Below are positions 45,101 to 57,100 of a DNA stretch of 64,000 nt, one piece after another. The notes below the pieces were generated by a model. It did not search any database, was not told where the DNA came from, and saw nothing but the letters and a program-made list of their open reading frames with translations. The stretch covers positions 7,240,934 to 7,304,933 of the forward strand of contig OX377201.1 of assembly GCA_947396885.1 (NCBI GenBank), in the 5' to 3' direction. The DNA is from Heligmosomoides polygyrus polygyrus (lineage: Eukaryota; Nematoda; Chromadorea; Rhabditida; Heligmosomidae). A program made the translations under genes and the position numbers. The first letter of the stretch is position 1, and the number at the start of each line of letters is the position of its first letter.

Positions 45101-48100
45101 AATTGGAGAACAGAATCAGATATCCTCCTGGGTCGTATTGAACGGGTTTCTCGTAGGCCGTGGGAGTGAGCACAGAGCTCACCAGATCCCGCGGCCCTCT
45201 CCTGGCGCTGTCATCCCGTAGTGAGCTGTAGAGACGCATTGTAGAACCGAGGCTCCACGATGGCTATTCAGCAGGATGGGAGTATAGACGAGAGAGCAGC
45301 TAACTTCGCCGCCAGAGCGTAGGGACGATCGATGTCGACAGGCGGAGTCGGAAGGACTGAGCTTGCGCCGATCGTCCGAAATCAACCATTATCCTATGTA
45401 TAGAGCAGGTCGAAGCGTCTTATCGGAAACCACTCGGGGAACAGCGACCGGAATGATCACAAGTCAGAGGAGCGATCGCGCGGTTCACATGATTCAATTA
45501 AAAAGGGTAGGCAAGCAAATCTAATGTGCCTAAAAGCCTGAAACGTCGAAGTTGCTACCCACTCACTGTGTAGTCCATTCGATGATATGAAAGATACAGA
45601 GATATTCATGCATTGTACTGAATTCTTATTTTAGGCTCGCTTCATAACGCGGACTTCGCTCTCTTTGTCTCAGCAAGGGATAAAAATTGTGAAATGTTCA
45701 CGTTGGCCTACGCCAGTTACTGCGCTAGCGATCTGGTTACCAAAAGGTGCGCGGTAAATGAACTTTAACAACATTAATAAGTAATTTTATTATAAAGTAT
45801 AAACCATAGGGGTCGACGCTGGTCATCACCTCAGTGTGATCCGCCATGCGATCTCTACTTCAATGTCAGATCGCAGAGGCAATTTGGGGCCCATGTAATG
45901 ACTTGCGGTAGCAAGTCGCGTTTGTGGAAATGGTCGCAAATTCTAATATTAGTTTTATAATTCTCCTCCCTATACCATTCGGAAGCCAGTTGTGACACAG
46001 AGGAGGCGCCAGTAGTCGCGGCAGATTCAGTGACCCGACTCTAGGTTCCTAGTTCCGATTTTCCGCCCATGCCAACCAATACCTCCATCTCTTCGAGGTC
46101 AGTGAATTGGTCCCAGAGTCGTCTGGAACAGATAAAACACTCACTTATATATCGTCTGGTCATGTCAAATCAAATCAATGCTAAATACCAATTCAAATCG
46201 CCTGCATGACATCCTGTAGAAGAAGAATGGGTCGGGCTTCCCAACAAGGGATTAAATGACGCTGTCCTTCGTCTTTTATCCTTTAACCAGTCGTTCAGCG
46301 GCCTAGCGGCCGCCTACGACTGGTTGGGGGCTTCGCCCCCAAACCCCGAGAATAGGACGCCATGGCCGCTACGGGTTTCCTATTCTTCCCTACGCCTTCT
46401 GACCTTTATGTTAATCGAGATGGATCGAATGATCCGACGTCAGGTTCGTGTTTAGCGACCTCGATTACCCCAGGGCCGAAGTTTCGCGCCACTTGAGCGC
46501 CATCCTCAAAAAATCGATAATATCGATCGATATCGATTGGTCGACTTCAGATTCGTGTTCAGCGACCTCGATTACTTCCAGGGTTGAAGTTTCGTGCCGC
46601 TTGAACGCCATCCTCAAAAAATCGATAATATCGATCGATATCGATTGGTCGATTTCAGATTCGTGTTCAGCGACCTCGATTACCCCCAGGGTTTAAGTTT
46701 CGTGCCGCCGACGTGTTCGGCACGTCTGCGGCTCGCCATGCACGGTTGCCAACTGTTCGGCACGTCTACGGCATCGCCAGGCACGGTTGCCGACGTGTTC
46801 GGTACGTCTACGGCATCGCCAGGCACGGTTGCCGACGTGTTCGGCACGTCTGCGGCATCGCCAGGCACGGTTGCCGACGTGTTCGGCACGTCTGCGGCTC
46901 GCCATGCGCGGTTGCCGACGTGTTCGGCACGTGATCGGCATCGCCAGGCACAGTTGCCGACGTGTTCGGCACGTCTGCGGCATCGCCAGGCACGGTTGCC
47001 GACGTGTTCGGCACGTCTGCGGCTCGCCATGCGCGGTTGCTGACGTGTTCGGCACGTCTACGGCATCGCCAGGCACGGTTGCCGACGTGTTCGGCACGTC
47101 CACGGCATCGCCACGCAGGTTGCCGACGTGTTCGGCACGTCCACGGCATCGCCATGCACGGTTGCCAACTGTTCGGCACGTCTACGGCATCGCCAGGCAC
47201 AGTTGCCGACGTGTTCGGCACGTCTGCGGCATCGCCAGGCACGGTTGCCGACGTGTTCGGTACGTCTACGGCATCGCCAGGCACGGTTGCCGACGTGTTC
47301 GGCACGTCTGCGGCATCGCCAGGCACGGTTGCCGACGTGTTCGGCACGTCTGCGGCTCGCCATGCGCGGTTGCCAACTGTTCGGCACGTCTACGGCATCG
47401 CCAGGTACGGTTGCCGACGTGTTCGGTACGTCTACGGCATCGCCAGGCACGGTTGCCGACGTGTTCGGCACGTCTGCGGCATCGCCAGGCACGGTTGCCG
47501 ACGTGTTCGGCACGTCTGCGGCTCGCCATGCGCGGTTGCCGACGTGTTCGGCACGTGATCGGCATCGCCAGGCACAGTTGCCGACGTGTTCGGCACGTCT
47601 GCGGCATCGCCAGGCACGGTTGCCGACGTGTTCGGCACGTCTGCGGCTCGCCATGCGCGGTTGCTGACGTGTTCGGCACGTCTACGGCATCGCCAGGCAC
47701 GGTTGCCGACGTGTTCGGCACGTCCACGGCATCGCCACGCAGGTTGCCGACGTGTTCGGCACGTCCACGGCATCGCCATGCACGGTTGCCGACGTGTTCG
47801 GCACGTCTACGGCTCGCCATGCACGGCTGCGGACGTGTTCGGTGCATCTACGGCATCGCCAGGCACGTAGAAGGAGTCTGGGTTCGGCTGCCGCGCCCCA
47901 ACTCAAAGTGTGACGGACCGACAGAGTGACACACACGCACACGCTTGCTGCTTTATATATAGTAGGATCAGTCGTTCAGCGGCCTAACGGCCGCCAACGA
48001 CTGGTTTTACTGTCCTGTCGACCGCAATGACGGCTTCTCAACGGCTTCGCCGTAGTAATAACTTCTTATCATTAATTTTAGCTGCAACCTATGTCATAGC

Positions 48101-51100
48101 TTCCGCAGGAAGGACACTTTAGCTGCGCCGATTGCAGCAAATTAGAAAGAAACAGAAAAAATGAACGACATCAATGTATAATTTGATCAATATCGATTGG
48201 TGGTGACCGATACCTCAAAAACAAACTTCAGATTCGTGTTCAGCGATCTCGATTGAACCCAAGGCTGAAGTTTCGTGCCGCTTGAACGCCACCCCCAGAA
48301 ATCGATAATATCGATCGATATCGATTGTCGACTTCAGATTCCTATTCAGCAACCTCGACTACCCCCGGGGCTGAAGTTTCGTGACGCTTGAACGCCACTC
48401 TCAAAAAATCGATAATGTCGATTGATATCGACTGGTCGACTTCAGATTCGTGTTCAGCGACCTCGATTACCCCCAGGAATGAAGTTTTATGTCGCATGAA
48501 GGCCATCCTCAAAAATCGATCGATATCGATTGCCTCCTCTCCTCCTCTGCTTGAGCGCCTCCCGTCGATGACCATCTAAATGCCCAGGCACGGTTGCCGA
48601 CGTGTTCGGCACGTCTTCTGAACCCCTACGCTCCGCACTTGGTCCTCATTCATATTCTCACGCGCTGCCAGCTGAATATGTCGTGAACTTGGGTGATCTG
48701 CCGCCAGTTATTAGTTTGCCAGCAATCGCCCATGGTCAAGCTGGAATAAAACCCGACTGACATACGCCGCACTGTCGTAGGCATCACTTGGCTTCAGTCC
48801 CCCCTCCCGGGACGGACACGTGACATTAGCCGATTATATATACTCGGACACTGGGTCACCACGGGCCGCACAACCAGTTGCTATTGGGGTGAAAACCTGT
48901 TGCTACGTATATACATATATATACATATATATATACATATGTATTTATATGTAAATACGTAGTATATACCTACTTATATACGTATGCACATATATATGCA
49001 GCTACGAGCTGGATATACGTGGATATATGGCTTCACAAGAATCGGGGGTGCGAAGGCGACTATCCTGCAACACTCTAGCAACAGAGCCGACCCTTAAACC
49101 CACCCACAGGAGTGTCAACGGAGTGCAGGTAATCGCACCGGGCCCCCTCACCTGGCCAATCGGCGCAGCTCGCCACTCCAACTGCAACAGGTTTCCACCC
49201 CAATAGCAAGTGGTTGTTCGGCCCGGGTTCAGCGAGTGCCAGAGTAGGTAAGACCAGAGGTTTCCAAAGCAACAGTGATGCCGAAACCTTTGCAGATTCG
49301 TTGCATTTATACCACTTAAAAATAAAGAGCTGAGACGAGATGTAGATAGACTGTTCGACTAGGATTTCTGTAAGCAAGGAAAGCAATGCGCAGTACAAAA
49401 GTAAAAAAGTGGTCCAAAAAACAACCTCGAAGAAGTTTTCGAGCACATAAAATCAAAACAGAGCAGCTTTTCAGACCTGTGGCTGGATTTATAAACGTAT
49501 GCCCTAATGCCTTCAATGATATAAGGAATTATGAAGTCGCTCAGTGGAAGGCTACCATTAACCACGAGTTGATACACGCACTTGTATTTCAATGGTCTCT
49601 GTTCAGAAGCTTCGTTGGAGCCGGACCCCCAAAAGCGTTGGTAAAATTTTTTTCAAAAAAAAAAGCGCACGTGAAGGGCAACTTATAGATCTACAATTTA
49701 TTTACACTGATATTCACCATAGAAAGGAGCGGTTGGTTTTAGTGTTTGGTACTCCTGTTAGGCAGCTGAAGTGAACAAACTTGTGCGCTCGCTTCTTTAC
49801 TACAGTGGCGGAAAAAGAGCACTTCTTGAGCAAGTATTCCTACACTCTGACTCATATCAGTGTTTAACTTGGAATGTTAGCTGGTTCTCGCCCCTACACC
49901 GCCTATGTCAGTTCTACTATATATACGCGATTTTTTTCAAATAAATAATTGATTTAAATATTAATATTCTACTATACTTATCCCTTCTATTGAAAAATGC
50001 TCTTCTATTAAAGCTACTCTCAGCTGGTTTCAAGTCTGTGCTGGGGCAGTGAAACATCTGCTATGAAATCTGCCTTTCTTAGTGTTTGGTTGGTTACGAA
50101 GGATTCTGTCATTTCGCTCTTTCCTCTATCTAGACGATTCAATGGGTCCTATCTAGTTCTGCTCTCTTCCTTTTCTGATATTATTTTGTTTGTTTCCTTT
50201 CTCCTACTGAAGCCTTTTATTCACCACCATTGGCTTTTTGTGTTCGTGCCTTGGAGTGCTTCCTTTCCGGCTGACTGTCTGGTGATGCACGCCGTCTTAC
50301 GGTGTATTAAATAAATAGATAAATAATAATCTGCATCAAAGCAGACAAAAGCAGAACGACGACACCGTCACTGCGTCGGTACCTGATTGTGGTTGCTGCC
50401 AGCTGTTTCGTGAAAATAATGTTGTCTTCATGGCGTAACCAGTACACCTCCATAAGTTGACATGAATGTCAGCTTCATGGCTATCATCTTTTGCACAATG
50501 TAGGATAACTCGCTGCGGAGTGGGACTCTGAGAGCTTCGCTGACTGAGCACGGCAGGTCTTGTCGTAGAACATCGGACGACGTTGCCAAAACGAGCCGAC
50601 GAGCACAGGACCCCTGCGGTCGTTGGCGCAACTTCCTGACCAAGATTCCCTATTGTGCTGCGTTTCTCCCGCCTTCTTGCTGGAACAGCTAAAGGGTAAG
50701 AACAAGCCGACGTCCTGGCCAACCCCTCCTGTCCTAATAATAATAACAGTAAATAAAAATTGATAATAATGAATATTTTAAATAATAAATCGCAACAATG
50801 GGCGACGACAAATAAGAAAAATATAGCAGTGAAGAATAACGTTATATAATAACATACAATAATGATTAGTAATAATTAATAACGGGTGAGAACTAAGGTT
50901 ATTTTATTGTATTAGGTTGACCGAAAAGTCTTGCAACGCTAGCACAACATTATTCAAATTTGTCCATATTTGCTAAAACAAAAGTTCAGTTCACGACATA
51001 TTTCCCTTCCAATTCTATGATCCTGTTCCATCTTTCAGGCAGTCTTTCAGTTCCTTTACGCCAGAATTCCGAGGGCTGTGAGAAAAAGAATTCACAAACC

Positions 51101-54100
51101 CACACTTCCAGTTGACGTCCATCATCGAACTCTCTACCTCGAAGATGCTGCTTCAGAGCTTTGAACAGGGGGTAGTCAGAAGGAGCGAGGTCTGGGGAGA
51201 ATGGGGCAGAACTTCCCAGCCTAACTTCTGGATTTTCTCGCTCCTCACTTTTGCGACAGGAGCACGCGCGTTGTCGTGGAGCAGGTAGACATTTTCCCGA
51301 TCTGGACGTTTTCGGCGCATGGCATCGGCCAAGCACTGGAGCTGGAGCTGGGTAGCGTAGACAGATGACTGTGGTCTTACTATCCAGCAACTCCTAGTAA
51401 AGCATGCCTTCTGAGTCCAACAGAGGGGCGTCCGGAACGAGGTCGACCTTCGAGAGAGATATCTCCAGCTTTGAAGCGCTGATACCAACGGGCCACTGTG
51501 GAATAGTGAATGACTTCCTCCTTGAATGCAGCGCAGATGTTGGAGGCTGCAGTCCTTGCGAAATGGCCTTGCAGAAATTCGTAGTAGATGATAGGTCGTA
51601 GCATGCTACTGCTTATCGTTAACATTGCTTCTGTATTCCTACTCGACGAGGCTTTATATAGTATGCTTGAAGAAACTTCGAGAATCTGCTGTGACGTCAC
51701 CACAAATACTGTAAGAGCTTTAAAAAATTTAACAGGCACTAGCGTAAAGTGTTGCAAGACTTTTCGATCAACCCAATACAATTATACAATTACATCTATA
51801 CGTGATTAAAATTTGATAGTTGATTGTGTTGATTTTGTTTAATTAGTGAGTCACTATGCCTGCTTTATTTTTATGTTTGACATATATCCAGAACTTGCAT
51901 CCGGCTATCCAAAACTTAAGCGCAGAGAAGCTTATGCAAATCACGGTGGATTTTTCCTTACTTTCACATCTTTATTTTCTATGTATACTGTATTCATTCT
52001 CTACAATGAGACAATGTACTACTGCAAGTTCGGTTTGACCATCTCAATTCCTGTGGAAACTGCGTCAGAAGGAAGCGTAGCGTAATGCGGCTGCGACTCT
52101 CCCAGGTATGACCGGAATTGGGACCGGACTCCTATGTGCTTTGTTCTGTCCAAGCCTCTGGAAAGTGATTCCCTCAATCCATCGGAATCACAACGATGGC
52201 CATTGCGATACTGATTGCCAAAGCGTCCTCTACCCCAATAGCACAATGACATTATCTGCTTAAATTCCTATTCAATTAGTTGACATTACACTCTAATAGT
52301 CATTATACGTTTGTTCATTGTTGCAGTTTCTTTGTATTTACCTTTGCACTTTGGCTTCTGAATCGCTTCAAAGCACCAGACAACACCAAATTGCAGTGCA
52401 TGCTGGTATCATGCGTTACTTTGCTTCAAGAAGTGTTAATTTATTGAAATTGTACAACATTTGCGTAGATAGATGTTGTTTTATTGAGCTGGTAGCCAAA
52501 GTTGTTATCTCATTTATTTGACTCGGCTTACGTTTCGGCGACCTCGCCTTCATCAGAACCTGAAAAAGTCGAAAACACTTATGAAACTGTCCTCCCAAAC
52601 ACCATGTCATCCTACAGAGTACTAATCTTAAGGAGAGATAGCGGCAAGATCCAAGTTGACGTTATGAAGGAACGACTGACCAAGATTTTCCTAGTTTTTG
52701 TGCCTGCTTTATGAGCGCGCTTATACTGCAGTTATTAAAAAACCAGACGTTCAACGGCCTGCCGGCCGCCAAACGCCTGGTTGGGGCTTCTCCCCAAACC
52801 CGGAGAACAGAACACCCCGAACGTCTTCTTCTCCTCTTTAGACGTTCTCTCATTCATTACTGTAAAAAATTGGTTTTGCTATATAGAATGGTATAGCGGA
52901 ATAGGACAAAACAGGTCCATCACCTTCATTGGCCCCCTTAACTGGTCCCTTATCACTGGTTCCCCTTTATTGTCAGCGCTTTTCCGGTGCACTCTTCGCT
53001 GGTCACCCCTTCCCCTTCGTCGGTCCCTACTACTGCTCCCCTCCCACCTTCACTGGACCTCCCTTTATTGGTCCCTCTTCACTGGTCATCCTATCCTTCA
53101 CCGATTCCCATTACTGGTCCCATCCTCATGGTCTCCCTTTTATTCATCAACCGTTTTCCGGTTTCCCCTTCACTGGACCCCTTCCCCTATTCACCGATCC
53201 CCATTACTGGTACCTTCCCCACCGGTCCCCCTTCACTTGGTTCCCTCTTTCACTGGTCAACCTTCTATCGCCCCCCCCCCCTTCAATGGATCCCTCCCCA
53301 ACTCACCGGTACCCCATTACTGGTCCCTTCCTCACTGGTCCCCCTTCACCTGGTCCCCTCTTCACTGGTCAATCTTCTACCGGTCCCCCCCCCCTTCACT
53401 GGACCCTCCCCTCCTTCACCGGTTCCCTTCATTGGACTCCTCCCCTTCACCTGGTCTCTTCTTCGCTGGTCAACATTCTGCTGGTCCCCCTTCACTAGAC
53501 CCCTCCCCCTTCTTCACCGGTCCCCACTTCACTGGACCCCTCCCCCTCCTTCATCGGATCCCCCTTCACTGGATCCCCCCCCCTCACCGGTCCCCATTGC
53601 TGGTCCCACCATCACCGGTCCCTGCTTTATTGATCAACCCTTCACCGGTCCCCCATTACTGGTCCCACATTCACTGGTAACACATCGTCTGAATCCGGAA
53701 CTCTCGCGCGACATCGGTGGCACCTCTCCTCAACCCGAACGTCCTTGGTGGGACATCGGTGACACGTCTTCTGAGCCCAGACACCTGTTGACCCACCTCG
53801 CTGACACCTCTTCTAAATCCGGACGCATGTTGAGGGAGGTGGGGGACATCTCTTCCCAACCCGTACCTCCCTTGCGCCACATCGGTGACATGTCGTCTGA
53901 ACATGGACGCCTGTCGACAACTTGAGCAGTTTACAACTGGTGTCAACTACAATCCCCGCCCCCCCCCCCCTCCCCATACTTCCTCCCAACAGACTCCTTC
54001 AGCACTTCTGTGCAAACAAACACACACACACTCACACACAGACAAACGACCGTTCTCCTTATATATAGTAGGATAGGATAGGATAGGAGGAACAGAGTGA

Positions 54101-57100
54101 TTACAGGTGTTGTGTTTCAGGTCGGTCATTCCAGGTGTAGTAGAGCGATTTACACGCACCGACTGGGAGACCGCACAGGGCTCTGTAAGTTTTTATTCCA
54201 CAGTCTTGAGAGCGAATCTTGTTTGACTTTGCCGTGCGATCATGGTTCCTGACAAATCGCCTCTGTAGAGAACAATGTGCGCTCTCTAATTCCGTTTTTA
54301 TTCTTCTATGAGATGTGGATCAGGTTTATTCACGTCGCGTAGTATACTTCGTGAGCGCATTAAACAATGCTTCTCCCGCTTGAAACGCTTTGGTTATATG
54401 ATGTTCATATACAGGGTGCGGCGCTTGAATCCGGGCAAATTTAGATTCAAATTTCCCGCCATACCGTAATTCTGCGAAAGGTCATGACTTTCATCCTTGT
54501 AAGCTAGAAACCTCTAGTAAGCAGTCAGTACCTCAAAATGATTTCCATATTGCATAAAAGTGCGGAGTTCAGCCGCAGAACCGACTATCGGAAGTATTCG
54601 CACTAGGCGTTCGCTAGCTGAAAGAATTCGCTTTTTCGGCTACTCAAGATCAGCCATTTACGATGTTGTGGCCAGGTACAGTGCTTCTATAGAGTCTGAA
54701 GAAGGTTCCGCAAAGTCGGCGTGAAAAGGCCATTCGTGGGAACGCGTGTCAAGAACTGCGGCAGTCGTCGAAAGACCTCAGGCGCCTGATTCTGCAAGGC
54801 GCGGAGAATGGTCGGGGAAATTGCTGTCAGTGTGGGATAGGCTTGAGCTCGATTAATCGGGCCGAATAATTGTTCGAGCGATTTCGAACAATTAATCGCT
54901 CGATTACTCTAAAATCGTAAATTGTTGTTGTTCGAACATTATTCGAAATCGACTTTCGCGAAAAACCATTATTCGAACATTATTCGAAATCGACTTTCGC
55001 GAAAAACCATTATTCGAACATTGTTCGAAATCGACTTTCGCGAAAAACCGTTATTCGAACATTCTTCGAAATCGACTTTCGCGAAAAACCGTTATTCGAA
55101 CATTGTTCGAAATCGAAGATAGGAAGACGTCGTTCTAACATTGCTCGAAATCGAAGATGGCGAAAAAGATTGTTCGAATATTGTTCGTAATCCAATATTG
55201 CGAAAAAATATTGCTCGGATATTGTTCGAAATCGAACAATGTTCGAACAATGTCAAGAGTAGGCCGCCTGAATATGGATCGTCTCCGTTCCCCGAAAAAC
55301 CCACCCAACCCCTATTTTGTTGGTTGCTGTTGAACATACCCAGGATGTAAGAGTCCCATCTTTCTAGGTTATTACAATCCCTGAGAATTTTCGAAAATCT
55401 CATGAGCATTAAGCAGCGTCACGAAACTGCTGTCTAGTCGATTCTGGTGGCGATATTATGACTTTGGAACTATCTCATCCTCATGTCTAGTGTTGTGTAT
55501 AGTTTTTTTTTCGGATGACCTATTCGAACAGGTATTCCAATGATTCTCATTCGAACTTAGATAATGAATTCGAAATTTAAAAAACCACGTTTTTCGCATG
55601 TATTCGAATCCCAACCTTCATAAATCCACTTTTCGATTACGTTTGAATTCGAATACTCGAAAACTACGGGCATTTGAAACCACTCCAATAGTCGAAAATT
55701 TTGCGAGAGCACAACTACATATAGCTGTGCGTATAGTTGATCCTATACTGGTTGTTTCAACTGATAATAAATTGTGGTTTTGATAAACAAGCCTGATAAA
55801 CGTTTTCAAGTGATAAAATACAATTTTTTGTAAAAGCGATGATGTATTACAAAATAGATGTATGGATGTACCTGTGAAATGCTAGCTTAAACTATTTCTG
55901 TGGGCCATTTCAAGCAGTTTGGACATCGTTGAGAGCTCTTTCTTATTGCGTGCTCCGATGGGAATACGGCGTGCTACGTCGGTTTCGGTAGTTATTGCGT
56001 ATTGTAATTGTGCTAGTGTCTGGGTGTGCAGGCTGGCGCGCCTCTGAACATACGGAAGCTCGTCGTGATCGTTGCCGAACGTCGCGTCCGCCACGGTCGC
56101 AGTGAAGAAAATGTTCTGTTTTACCATGTGTAGATTGGATCAATTCCTCATTAAACGTGCATTAAAACTGCGGACGAATTGTCGCCGTCGGAAAACGGGC
56201 TCTATGAACGTCAAAATCGTCATTCTTTTCAAAACCAACAAAGGCGCGAATTTCAAACCGCGTACAGTGACTATACATAGAATCACGCTTTTTTCTTAAA
56301 TTTATGAAAATGGGCTTGAAAGGGGAGGGGGTCACCATGTAAGGCACCCCATCACGCATTTCGTGTTGCGCGAAAATGGAACTGTTACTCAACACTACTG
56401 TGTCGTACCCCTTGTTGTTCCACTGAATTGTGTTGTTCCATTTTTCGATGTAAATCGACATTCATGGGCCTTCTCACGAAGAGCGAAAACCACAAATTAA
56501 AAGGTGGCCTCCTCCACCAGTTTACTGACTAATACCGTCCTTTATCCGTATCCTTTTCTTGTCCAATCTGGAAAGAGCTGAACAGGAGCAAAGAGCTGAC
56601 TCTTGAACATAATAGGATAGAAGCTACCTTACAAACGTTACGGATTTATATGTGTGCTGAAGAAAATATGCTATACCCGAAGCCGGCAAGCCTGGCGTGG
56701 CCCGCACGCGCAACGTAGGGGAACGGCGAAGCCGGCGACGACACTGGCTGAGGAAGCAGGGTTGGGCTAGCTAGGTTGGGCTACGTTCCCAGCGTGGCCC
56801 GCTTACCCGAAGCCTGGCGTGGCCCGCACGTCCATCGTACGGCGACGGACGCTGGCTGAGGAAGCATCCCTAGCTAGGTTTGGGCTACGTTCCCAGCGCG
56901 TCCGCCCTACCCGAAGCAGGCAAAGCCGGCAAGCATGACGTGGCCCGCACGTCCAGCGTACGACGCAGCGAAGCCGGCGACGGACGCTGGTAATGGGATA
57001 GTGCGAGAATTTAGTGACATCGACTCGCAAATGAAGAACCCGTGGCAGATAGCAAATTACGCTTAGAAGTGAGGTAGTACTTCTACGCGTAATTTGCTAT

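Noticed and set aside
46787..47929. 380-codon ORF rich in Arg, Cys and His
   Set aside because: It reads through the 42-bp satellite. All frames on both strands are open because the unit is 14 codons, so openness has no meaning here.
52781..53925. Pro/Ser/His-rich ORFs of up to 312 codons in all three plus frames
   Set aside because: They are readings of the C/T-rich minisatellite. No start context, no splice logic and no recognised domain.
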